Assembly: GCF_024808255.1 (NCBI RefSeq)
Contig: NZ_JANTYS010000028.1
Coordinates: 18,944 to 82,943 of the forward strand
Source: Mucilaginibacter dorajii
Lineage (GTDB): Bacteria > Bacteroidota > Bacteroidia > Sphingobacteriales > Sphingobacteriaceae
Length of the DNA: 64,000 nt
Reading direction: 5' to 3'
Shown one piece after another: positions 36,103-44,621 of the stretch. The notes under the pieces are model-generated. The model made no database searches. It saw nothing but the letters and a program-made list of their open reading frames with translations, and was not told where the DNA came from. Within the stretch, counting starts at the first letter, position 1. Every line of letters starts with the position of its first letter. A program made the position numbers and the translations under genes.

Positions 36103-37066
36103 GACTTGGCCCTCCTGAAATAATTTTATGCAGCCAGGTGATAAACCGCTGAGGAAAAAAACTTACGGTATATAATAAATAGTTATCTAACCGAAGTGGG
36201 GAAATACCGATAGCCTTAGACACATGCATCCGTGCTTTTTGTGGCTGGAAGTTATTCAGTAGTAGCTTTTTGCCACACAGCGCATAATAGGAGCCTTTTT
36301 TGATCTTATCAGAATATTGTTTTTCGCCAATTTCAATTAAAAGGTCGCTTTCAGTTTGACTTATGGTTTTGTTTTTAAGTGTGGCATATTTGATATCCCT
36401 AAACTTACGCGGCCGCCATTTTTCATCAATAGTGATCGACTCGGGGTTAAGCCTTACCTTAATAAGTGGTAACGATAGGTTGCAGGCTTTTTGATCTTTA
36501 AGGATATTTACCCATAAAAAATGATCTTCGTAGGTATAGGCCTGCTCATTGTAACCACCCTTACGAATGATAAGGTCCCGTTTATAAAATACTGATGAAT
36601 GTATAAACGGACAAACAGAGTATTTAAGCAATTGGATTTCGTCGTTATCGAACGCGGGCGGTTTATGGGTAAACAAAAAGTGTCCGTCCATATCAATGTA
36701 ATCTGCCGCCGAGCCGATAATACTAAACTCAGGATTGGCAAGCATAAAACCATATTGCAGTTCAAGCCGTTCAGTATGGCATATATCATCGGCATCAAAC
36801 CTGGCTATATGTGGCGCTCTGGCATATTTTAAACCTTTGTTTAAAGCAGTAGCCACACCTTTATTATCCTGGTATATTAATACAATGCGTGGGTCGTTAA
36901 AAGACCGGATCACTTCTACTGTATTATCTGTTGATCCATCGTTTACAATTAGTAACTCAAAATCTGTAAAAGTTTGGTTTAATACAGATCTGATTGCATC
37001 GCCGATGTATTTACCGGCATTGTAGGCCGGCATCAAAACCGTTATCTGTGGAATGTCAAAATCCAT
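36095..37066 (-). CDS. Glycosyltransferase family 2
   Basis: A GT-A enzyme of about 323 residues. The fold start ITVLMPAYNAGKYIGDAIRS, the ELLIVNDGSTDNT motif and the metal-binding DADD (ARFDADDICH) are clear. The ATG at 37066 is used because family members begin just before ITVLMPAYN; the frame stays open to 37123, but with non-family residues. It overlaps the stop of the polymerase gene by 11 bases. Confidence 0.88.
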   Translation of the reverse strand: MDFDIPQITVLMPAYNAGKYIGDAIRSVLNQTFTDFELLIVNDGSTDNTVEVIRSFNDPRIVLIYQDNKGVATALNKGLKYARAPHIARFDADDICHTERLELQYGFMLANPEFSIIGSAADYIDMDGHFLFTHKPPAFDNDEIQLLKYSVCPFIHSSVFYKRDLIIRKGGYNEQAYTYEDHFLWVNILKDQKACNLSLPLIKVRLNPESITIDEKWRPRKFRDIKYATLKNKTISQTESDLLIEIGEKQYSDKIKKGSYYALCGKKLLLNNFQPQKARMHVSKAIGISPLRLDNYLLYTVSFFPQRFITWLHKIISGGPSHD

Positions 37067-38708
37067 TTGGCAACGGTTTAAGGGGTTCATTTTCTTTGAT
37101 GTTAAGCAGTAACAGCAATTCAAAAAATATCATTACCGATAATTGCTCAAACCAATACTCTATAAAAAAAGCTGCCAGCATCACCAGCAAAATTGGCAAG
37201 CCGTAAGTTAACGCCTTATAATGCCTTGCAAAAAAGCCCAGGTAATAAACTGCAAATGCAAATAGTCCAACAAGACCATATTCTGCCAATAATTGATCAT
37301 ATACCGAATATGGGCTGTTAGTTAGCGAATGAAAGCCAGACCTTTTACTGAAAAAATTAAGGTACAGATCAAGGTGATTCACTAAAAAAGGATGATCTAT
37401 ATAAACAAATTGACGCGGATATCCACCCGCAAAACCAAGCCCTGTGGCACGGAAAGCAAGCTTTGACGAAAAATTACCCATGCCCAGTCCCGTTGCTACG
37501 CGGCTCAAGTGCTCTTTTAAAAAAGATGCAGTTTGTATTAAGCCGGTAACCTTACCTGGTAATGCAGGTACGTCATTGGGCTTCCCGGATATCGGCAATT
37601 CGTGTTTATGATTTTCGATGAAATCAATTAAGGGCTTTTGTTCGTCAGGGGTTTCGGTACTGCTTTGAAAAGATGCCGAATTAATATCATCGCCCTTGAT
37701 TTCAAAATGGCCCGATTCTGTTTTGTAAATTCCTTTTGCAGGGTCAATTTCTCCGTGGGGATGATTAACAACGTACATGCTGTCAATAAATATCATCGCC
37801 TTTTTTTGCCGGCGCTCTTCAAAGTTTAAAATACTGTCAGGGCGATATGTTAATGGCAAGGGGTTTATAATCGGATGTTTATTGGGATATAGCTCCTTAT
37901 GAAATAAATGAGCTATAGTTTCACCTGCGTATTTATTGTTTTGGGGCGATATTTTGGCCATGAATATGGCCAGGAACACAATGCAAATTACCACCAGGCT
38001 TTTTTGATACCGATTGGTTTTAAAAGCGAATAATAGTAATAATGTAAATATCACAACAATGTTCAGGAAGTTGCTCCCGGTAAGCAACAGGGTTGCCATA
38101 CAAACCAAAAGCATTGGGGCATTTTTGCGGGTAAGAAAGTAGATAACCCCAAAAGCATTTAACAGGGCATTAGTAATTGAGGTATCAAAGGTAATTCCTT
38201 TTACATAGTCGCCTGTACCAATAAAATATTTTTGAAACAGTCCCTGGTAAGTATATGGGTTAATAGCGTGGGTTTCTAAAAATATCACAAATAGGTTTCC
38301 TAATGAAAAAACGGCGTTTATTATAAAAAAAACAAGGATGGTTTGGTGAATAATGGCGGGTTCGTTTTTTTCGACAGTAAGCTTTACCTGGTGTATGGCC
38401 AGGATACACAAAGCCCAGAAAACAATGCCTGTTAATAATAGAACCGTGTAATTAACGTCTGTGTAATTTTTGCCAATGAGCCAGTTAAAAACCGCGATGA
38501 GGATCATGAGCGGATAGAAAAGTGGCAACCGCGAGTTTTTTAAACTGAACCCAAACTTAAAATTGGATTGAACCAATGTGAAAAGGATGATAACGGGAAT
38601 CTTGATCTCCAGCTTTACATTTAAAAACAAAAGCAAAAATGTAAGGAGTTTTAGATCTACTTTGCTTTTGATTTGATTATAGTAAAAAATCACCTTGCTG
38701 GTCAACAT
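37056..38708 (-). CDS. Wzy-like polysaccharide polymerase with large periplasmic insertion
   Basis: A 550-aa membrane protein with about ten hydrophobic segments. A hydrophilic segment of about 150-170 residues (roughly 255-420) lies between two membrane parts and holds short PHGEIDPAKG and HKHELPISGKPND stretches. The late SVYDQLLAEYGLVGLFAFAVYY matches the O-antigen ligase/polymerase end. It probably polymerises the repeat unit. The loop is much larger than in the 438-aa relative downstream, and its function is not recognised. Confidence 0.75.
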   Translation of the reverse strand: MLTSKVIFYYNQIKSKVDLKLLTFLLLFLNVKLEIKIPVIILFTLVQSNFKFGFSLKNSRLPLFYPLMILIAVFNWLIGKNYTDVNYTVLLLTGIVFWALCILAIHQVKLTVEKNEPAIIHQTILVFFIINAVFSLGNLFVIFLETHAINPYTYQGLFQKYFIGTGDYVKGITFDTSITNALLNAFGVIYFLTRKNAPMLLVCMATLLLTGSNFLNIVVIFTLLLLFAFKTNRYQKSLVVICIVFLAIFMAKISPQNNKYAGETIAHLFHKELYPNKHPIINPLPLTYRPDSILNFEERRQKKAMIFIDSMYVVNHPHGEIDPAKGIYKTESGHFEIKGDDINSASFQSSTETPDEQKPLIDFIENHKHELPISGKPNDVPALPGKVTGLIQTASFLKEHLSRVATGLGMGNFSSKLAFRATGLGFAGGYPRQFVYIDHPFLVNHLDLYLNFFSKRSGFHSLTNSPYSVYDQLLAEYGLVGLFAFAVYYLGFFARHYKALTYGLPILLVMLAAFFIEYWFEQLSVMIFFELLLLLNIKENEPLKPLPNGF

Positions 38709-38787
38709 TATCCGGGGTTTTTCTTTATAGTCACTACGGCCTGAAAAACGGATTGGTTGCCTGTGCAGGAGTTGCGCCGATACTATT

Positions 38788-40203
38788 TTACCAATTAAAA
38801 AGACAGATGATGCCTTTACGGTCGCTCCGTTTGATTTGGGCGGTTATCAGCAAAAAAGCGAAATAAAGAATAACTGAGCTAATGGCAGCTATCCATGTAT
38901 TTTGAAAGAGGAACTTTGTTAAAAAGCCACTTACTAAGGCACATGCTGTACAAATAAACAATGTTAACATACTGCCTTTAAGCGCTTCGAGATTGTTTTT
39001 TGAAATATAAAACGTCGCCTGTACCAAACAAGCGGCCAGAAAGGAAATTGCCGCGCCTTCATTTTTAAAAAACGGAATAAGCACAATATCACCTACTACA
39101 TTTACCGTAAAAGTGATCACAAATGAGCGGAAGATCATTTTTAACTGATTTTGAACAAAAAAGATTGTCCACAAAAAATTATTGAGATACAGGAAAGGCA
39201 AACATAGCGAGAGGATAAATATCACATTAGTGTTAACGGCACCGTATTTACCATGGGTGACCAGATCGACAACCGGGTTCCAGCATATGTTTAACAATAA
39301 ACCCGTTAAAGCAGCTATAATTAGTTCAAACCTCACTAATAACTTAATATCAACCTCTTTATGTCCGTCGTTTTTAAATAAGCGGGTAAAACGAGGGATA
39401 AGGATGGGGGCAATGGCAAGCAAAGGAAGCGTTGAGATTTCAAAGATCTTATAAGCAAAACTATATTCGGCCAATTTTACTGCTGATAGTATAAGGCCAA
39501 TAAACAGCCAATCAAACCTTGCTAACGCCGAGGTAATAAGTACAACACCAACTTGTGGTAATGATTGCTTAAGCAATTCAACATAAGCTATTTTATTCCA
39601 CCGGGGCATTATCGGCACCGACACATATCGCCTGAATAATAAAACACAAACCATTAATTCCAACGCATCACCACCAATAAAAATCCAAATGATGTTCTGG
39701 ATACTTAAAACATGAAGTAATGCCAATACCACCAAGCTTAATCCCCGCACTATATTGGATGTAACTAACATGTAGGAGAGAAGCTTAAATCGTTCTAACC
39801 CGCTGGTAACCTGCTTTAGGGGTGTTGATAGAAATATCATTAGCTTACCGGCGCCAATTAATAAAACAAGCGTGTACACCTGATCATTGCTCACCAATAT
39901 CAGCCCGCCCAACAGCAGGATGCTATAAAACAATACGCCGGTTAAAACCACATGGAAGGCATATACGGATAAAACAGACTTCGCGTCTTCGCCATCGGCC
40001 ACCTTTTTGATAACAACCTGGTCTATTCCGAAGGAGAGAATATTGAAAGCTGATAGGAGTATAGCAAGGGCGAGGTTTAACTGCCCGAACGTATTTTTAT
40101 CAAGTCCAACTGAGAGAACGTAAAAAATGAGAACACCAAATAGCTGGTTAATTACAAGTTGAAGTGTGTTTGCCGATAAGTTATAAGCCAGCTTTTTTTT
40201 CAT
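38788..40203 (-). CDS. Lipid-linked oligosaccharide flippase (Wzx/MATE-like)
   Basis: A 471-aa membrane protein with about twelve to fourteen hydrophobic helices in the polysaccharide-transporter pattern (KLAYNLSANTLQLVINQLFG, GQLNLALAILLSAFNILSFG). It moves the undecaprenyl-linked repeat unit across the inner membrane. ATG 40203 is used; the frame also opens at TTG 40209. It stands second in the operon, before the polymerase. Confidence 0.88.
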   Translation of the reverse strand: MKKKLAYNLSANTLQLVINQLFGVLIFYVLSVGLDKNTFGQLNLALAILLSAFNILSFGIDQVVIKKVADGEDAKSVLSVYAFHVVLTGVLFYSILLLGGLILVSNDQVYTLVLLIGAGKLMIFLSTPLKQVTSGLERFKLLSYMLVTSNIVRGLSLVVLALLHVLSIQNIIWIFIGGDALELMVCVLLFRRYVSVPIMPRWNKIAYVELLKQSLPQVGVVLITSALARFDWLFIGLILSAVKLAEYSFAYKIFEISTLPLLAIAPILIPRFTRLFKNDGHKEVDIKLLVRFELIIAALTGLLLNICWNPVVDLVTHGKYGAVNTNVIFILSLCLPFLYLNNFLWTIFFVQNQLKMIFRSFVITFTVNVVGDIVLIPFFKNEGAAISFLAACLVQATFYISKNNLEALKGSMLTLFICTACALVSGFLTKFLFQNTWIAAISSVILYFAFLLITAQIKRSDRKGIICLFNW

Positions 40204-40218
40204 GACCAATGCATGGGT

Positions 40219-41049
40219 TTATTTAGCCCGCGCGTTGGCATTAAATTCATAGGCCATAACAGGTGGTAAGTCATGTTGGTACAATTGTTTTTGTTTGGCG
40301 GTTTGCGCGGCTTTACTAAGGTAATGATATTTTAGCCATGTATTTTTAAATGCCATTTTAGCGATGGCAAACCCTGCTTTGCCGTCTAAAAAACCCAACA
40401 AAAACACATATACTTTTACAAAGTGAAATGAGGGGGCCAGGTAAAGCTTTGTAAAATGAGCTTTTTTGCCGTTTTTAAGATATTTTATGGCGCTGAGTTG
40501 CGCATAGTGCATTATTTTGGTTTCAAGTTCCTGTTCGTTTTTTGCTGAATAATGATGAAGGTATCCAGCCAGTTTTTGAACGGCAACCTTCTTTGGTAAA
40601 ATTAAAGTCTCGTGAACAGGGGTTTCTGTCCACCGTACATGAATACGGTTGAATAAACGAATATGATGATCGCGGCCCCAGTTGCCGAAACGAATGAGTT
40701 TATTACCCAAATAAGCTTTAAAAGGAATATCGAAAACTGTTTTATCGTTACCGGGCTTAAGTACTGCTATCGCCTTCAATAAAGCCTCATCAGGTATTTC
40801 ATCGCCATCTACACTCAGGATCCAATTATTCTTTGCCAATTGAACCCCTTTATTTTTATTAGCCCCATAACCGCTCCAGTTCTTTTTATACACCCGGCAA
40901 CCGTAATTAGTGGCTATATTAATGGTTTGGTCTGTGCTGTCGTTATCAATTATAATGATATCATTGCTGATCTCTTTAAGCATCGGTATACTTTGCTCAA
41001 GTATTGGTGCCTCGTTTTTTGTAATTATAACAACAGAAATGGGTATCAT
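40219..41049 (-). CDS. Glycosyltransferase family 2 (WaaE/KdtX-like)
   Basis: A 276-aa GT-A enzyme. ISVVIITKNEAPILEQSI, DIIIIDNDSTDQT and the SVDGDE metal motif match the WaaE/KdtX group that adds glucose-type sugars to lipopolysaccharide inner core or related chains. It is the first gene of the eight-gene operon, and the promoter should lie in the 186-base gap to the divergent oxygenase gene. Confidence 0.9.
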   Translation of the reverse strand: MIPISVVIITKNEAPILEQSIPMLKEISNDIIIIDNDSTDQTINIATNYGCRVYKKNWSGYGANKNKGVQLAKNNWILSVDGDEIPDEALLKAIAVLKPGNDKTVFDIPFKAYLGNKLIRFGNWGRDHHIRLFNRIHVRWTETPVHETLILPKKVAVQKLAGYLHHYSAKNEQELETKIMHYAQLSAIKYLKNGKKAHFTKLYLAPSFHFVKVYVFLLGFLDGKAGFAIAKMAFKNTWLKYHYLSKAAQTAKQKQLYQHDLPPVMAYEFNANARAK

Positions 41050-41235
41050 GCAGCTGTATATTTATTTGTGCCTAAATGCCGATGACAGTGGCATCTATTC
41101 ATATATCGTTTGTTTAGGGCAAAGGGTTGCCCCGATAATGAAAACTTATTTATTTAGATACCGATACCGCGCCTTAAAATGTTATCTTTAACAACGTGCC
41201 GGTATTTTGTCGGATAACACGTTTATCCACCTTTT

Positions 41236-41832
41236 TTGGAAGATTCCTTTGATTGCCTTATTGACAGCTATATAAACGATAAGGTAGGCATAGCCAATCA
41301 CTTTTTGAGTGATGCTTTGGCTGCAGATTTAAAACAAAACCTAATTTCTCTCATTCAGCAAAAAGCTTTATTATCCGCCGGAACCGGGAATGACAGTACT
41401 GTAGCCCACGATAAAAAAATAAGGGGCGACCATATTTACTGGCTCGACCGCAGCCATAATACCGTTTGTGAGAATGTTTTTTTTACCTTGATGGATAGTT
41501 TTGTAAATTATCTTAATCAAACCTGTTATACAGGTATTACAGGTTATGAATTTCATTATACTTTGTATGAAAAAGGTGCCTTTTATAAAAAGCACCTCGA
41601 TCAGTTTAAGAATAATGATAGCCGTAAATATTCGATGATCATGTATTTGAACACCGATTGGCAGAAAGCCGATGGCGGCGAGTTACGGATCCACCACGCC
41701 AGCCATCAGCAAGATGTGAGTCCGGAAAATGGTAAAACGGTATTTTTTAATAGCAGTGAACTGATGCACGAGGTTTTATGTACGCAAAAAACCAGAATGA
41801 GCGTTACCGGCTGGTTAAAAGTAGGTAACTGA
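41236..41832 (+). CDS. 2-oxoglutarate/Fe(II) dioxygenase (prolyl 4-hydroxylase-like)
   Basis: A 198-aa protein with the double-stranded beta-helix ligands: His120 and Asp122 in KKHLDQF, His178 in MHEVL, and Arg187 for 2-oxoglutarate. The frame has no ATG before the catalytic core; a TTG at 41236 is the only usual start after the upstream stop, so a TTG start is likely. The target (protein, nucleotide or small molecule) is unknown. It is divergent from the polysaccharide operon. Confidence 0.85.
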   Translation: MEDSFDCLIDSYINDKVGIANHFLSDALAADLKQNLISLIQQKALLSAGTGNDSTVAHDKKIRGDHIYWLDRSHNTVCENVFFTLMDSFVNYLNQTCYTGITGYEFHYTLYEKGAFYKKHLDQFKNNDSRKYSMIMYLNTDWQKADGGELRIHHASHQQDVSPENGKTVFFNSSELMHEVLCTQKTRMSVTGWLKVGN

Positions 41833-41837
41833 GCTTA

Positions 41838-43178
41838 TCATTTGGCGCCAAATGCCGAGCCAATATTCCAGTTTATACCTAATGCTACACCTGTCGATTT
41901 AAGATCGACCTTACCATTGCCAATTCCCGTGAGTGGTAATTTCATGTAAGGTTGCACTACAGCGCTAAACCTTGAATTTATTCTGCGCTGATAGTTTGCA
42001 TTAATATTGAGTACACCAAACAGGTGCTTATTTTGATTTTTTATCTCGATATATTTAGGGTCAAGGCCGCTATCCTGGGTATAATCATATCGGTAATTTT
42101 CCCTCAGCATAAAGTAGGATGATACGCCGGAGCCTAAAGATATAGCATTATTACCCTTTGAATACACCTGGTAGCTTACGTTTAAAGGAATATCAAGCAC
42201 CTTACAATTAGCCTGAATATTGGTAGTATATACAGATTGCGGATATGCAGATGAATAGCTGCCGGGACTCGTAGAATATGGCTTAATTGCATAAGCGGCC
42301 CCTGTACTTACTGTAAGCTTCCTGGTTAGTTTTAAAGAAAGCTGAACTCCATAATTTGTACCTGTTTGGCTGTGGCCAAAAGAATTTACCGCATTAGCAT
42401 CGGAAGCAGCAAGCACACTTATAGAAAACTGCGGCCTGTTTTTAATAACAGCTGTTTTAACAGCCAGCATTTGTTTTTTCTCCTGTGCAGTTAGCTGATC
42501 GGTTACTGTATCAGGAGGTGTGGTGTTAGCAGCTATGTTATTTTGTACTTTACTCCCCACGTTATCAACCCCGGGTTTATTTTTATTGCCAACGGTATCA
42601 ACTATAGCGGCAATCAATGGCAGTACTTTATTATTGTTTACAGGACTATTGTCAGCAGGTTTATTTTCACCATTATCAGAAGCCCTAACCTTTAGCCCGT
42701 GTTGATCTGTTGATGGTAAACCACTGTACGGTGTATTCACAGCATACTGTTGTTTAGTTAAACCCGATGTTGTTGATGAACCTTGTGCACTGTTGCTGCT
42801 ATTTTGCGCGGGCGTGTTTCCCAGGCTGTCACTATTAACAGGCAATTGCGCAGCAGGGGTGTTGGCAGATTTTACGGGCTGGATTTTATCCTTGGCCGAT
42901 TGACCTTTTGTGTTTTTGCTGTTTAAGTTAGTATTTGTTGGGTCTATCTTATTATTATTATCAGTATAAAAATATAAGCCTATGGCAAGCAATAACAAGG
43001 CTGCAATGCCGGCTGCAAAATACACAATACGGAATACACCTGCTTTTCTATTGGATTTTTTATCCAGCAGTTGCTCCATAGATGCCCAATCCTCCTCACG
43101 AAAAGCAATATGATCCTCAGCGCCGGATATCCCGTCCCTGAATAATTGATCCAACTTATTTTCGCTCTTCTCTTTCAT
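41838..43178 (-). CDS. Anti-sigma-like N-terminus, membrane helix and C-terminal beta-barrel fusion
   Basis: A 446-aa protein. Residues 1-46 are cytoplasmic and acidic (LFRDGISGAEDHIAFREEDW), a pattern seen at the start of Bacteroidota proteins next to ECF sigma genes. Residues 47-68 form one membrane helix (RIVYFAAGIAALLLLAIGLYF). A long N/T/S/K-rich linker follows to about 240, and the last 200 residues look like an outer-membrane beta-barrel (GVQLSLKLTRKLTVSTGAAYAI). Its start overlaps the sigma gene by four bases (ATGA), so the two are coupled. It probably binds the sigma factor and spans the envelope; this is inference. Confidence 0.75.
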   Translation of the reverse strand: MKEKSENKLDQLFRDGISGAEDHIAFREEDWASMEQLLDKKSNRKAGVFRIVYFAAGIAALLLLAIGLYFYTDNNNKIDPTNTNLNSKNTKGQSAKDKIQPVKSANTPAAQLPVNSDSLGNTPAQNSSNSAQGSSTTSGLTKQQYAVNTPYSGLPSTDQHGLKVRASDNGENKPADNSPVNNNKVLPLIAAIVDTVGNKNKPGVDNVGSKVQNNIAANTTPPDTVTDQLTAQEKKQMLAVKTAVIKNRPQFSISVLAASDANAVNSFGHSQTGTNYGVQLSLKLTRKLTVSTGAAYAIKPYSTSPGSYSSAYPQSVYTTNIQANCKVLDIPLNVSYQVYSKGNNAISLGSGVSSYFMLRENYRYDYTQDSGLDPKYIEIKNQNKHLFGVLNINANYQRRINSRFSAVVQPYMKLPLTGIGNGKVDLKSTGVALGINWNIGSAFGAK

Positions 43179-43807
43179 TTCATTATTAATTCAATCAAAA
43201 CCGATATGCTTATGCTTATAGCACCTATAGCTACTATGGTATGCTGCGCATTTCCGGCGCTTGTATCCGGAAGCCGCCCGGAATTGATCACCATGTTTTT
43301 TAATTTTTCTCTTGCTTTAAACAGGTTAGATTTTGAAGTTCCTGTACTGATGCCCAATTTAGTGGCTATTTCCTCGTGCGAAAAACCTTCTATCGCAAAA
43401 AGGTTAAACACCGTTCGGTACGCATTTGGTAACTGCTGCACCATTGCAATAAGATCATCGTAGTTCAGCTTTTGATCGGGTAACTCATTGTGCCCTATAT
43501 CTTCGGCGGCGTCAAGGTCGTCATTAAGAGAAAGTTTTAAATTACTCCTGTAATAGTCAACAGAAGTATTCATCATAATGCGCCCAACCCAGGCAATAAA
43601 CGGCCTGCTGGTATCATATTTTTGCAGGTTGGTAAACACCTTTAAAAAACCCTGATTCATGATCTCGGCAGCTTCATAACGATTACCGGCATACCGCAAA
43701 CATATGCTCATAGCAAAACCATAAAACGCTTTGTAAAGCATCTTCTGGTCTTTTCGGCTATGATTTAAACAGCCCGCAATTAACTGTTGTAGTTCTGCTT
43801 CTCCCAT
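43175..43807 (-). CDS. ECF-type RNA polymerase sigma factor with hydrophobic C-terminal tail
   Basis: A 210-aa sigma-70 family protein. Region 2 spans about 20-90 (YAGNRYEAAEIMNQGFLKVF, RPFIAWVGRIMMNTSVDYYR) and region 4 about 130-180 (FAIEGFSHEEIATKLGISTG, SNLFKAREKL). The last 20 or so residues (TIVAIGAISISISVLIELIM) are strongly hydrophobic, as in a tail anchor, which is unusual for a sigma factor. The start ATG 43807 is clear. It overlaps the anti-sigma-like fusion gene. Confidence 0.88.
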   Translation of the reverse strand: MGEAELQQLIAGCLNHSRKDQKMLYKAFYGFAMSICLRYAGNRYEAAEIMNQGFLKVFTNLQKYDTSRPFIAWVGRIMMNTSVDYYRSNLKLSLNDDLDAAEDIGHNELPDQKLNYDDLIAMVQQLPNAYRTVFNLFAIEGFSHEEIATKLGISTGTSKSNLFKAREKLKNMVINSGRLPDTSAGNAQHTIVAIGAISISISVLIELIMK

Positions 43808-44014
43808 ATAGGTGGGTTAGTATGCCAGTTTTGTTCCTTATTTGCATTTAACACGAAAAACATTTGCCAAAGGTTGCCTTTATAATTGATTTATTTTTAA
43901 TGTTTTCAAAAACTCGCAATAAACAAGAAATATTGAGAAAAAATTAAGCAAATCTTGAAGCTTTTTCAGCAAGAAAAAATTAAATAAAAAACAAAAACTT
44001 GATAAAGGACAAAT

Positions 44015-44461
44015 TTAGTTGCTATCCGACTTCAAATCAACCATCGTCCAGTTGTCTTGTACCGCTTTGGGGCCGCCGTTGTATTTTAGGGTGATCTGAA
44101 AATTTGTTTTTATCTTTTCACCTTTTTCGTCAACAGATGTAACATACGACTTGATCACAAACACAGAATCGGATTTTTTTGCAAATTGGTAATGATCCTC
44201 GGCAAACACCAATTTGCCAGATCTTAGTGTGGGTGATACATACTGCTTTGCTACCTGGTAAGCATCATCGCTACCTGGAAACGAATTAAATGAAAAGGTA
44301 TCCGACCTACCTCCAGAAGTGGCAAATTTTACAATTACCATTATAAAAATAATGCCGATAACAACCAAAATCCAAACGCCTGCCATAGCTGTTTTTCTTT
44401 TATGCTGCTTGTCTTTTAAATAAGATTGAGGCGGTTTGCTTTTAGGATAGATCTTCTCCAT
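44015..44461 (-). CDS. Hypothetical single-pass membrane protein
   Basis: A 148-aa protein that is not recognised. A charged N-terminus (about 28 residues with many Lys) precedes one membrane helix (VWILVVIGIIFIMVIVKF). A soluble domain of about 95 residues follows (SDDAYQVAKQYV, KSYVTSVDEKGEKIKTNFQITLKYNG), which by the positive-inside rule is periplasmic. The tail pattern is loosely like small assembly factors of respiratory complexes, but this is not a firm match. It is transcribed alone. Confidence 0.65.
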   Translation of the reverse strand: MEKIYPKSKPPQSYLKDKQHKRKTAMAGVWILVVIGIIFIMVIVKFATSGGRSDTFSFNSFPGSDDAYQVAKQYVSPTLRSGKLVFAEDHYQFAKKSDSVFVIKSYVTSVDEKGEKIKTNFQITLKYNGGPKAVQDNWTMVDLKSDSN

Positions 44462-44621
44462 CTATTCAGGTTAAATAACGTATAAATATAGCAGATACAA
44501 ATTCAAAACGCATAGTTGTATCGTTGCCTTTAGACGGAAAACCGAATAAAATAGTTTCAAAAAAATAAAACATGTTTACACGCGATTGGCGGGAGTAGTT
44601 TAACTATCAAAAAGCTTTGAA

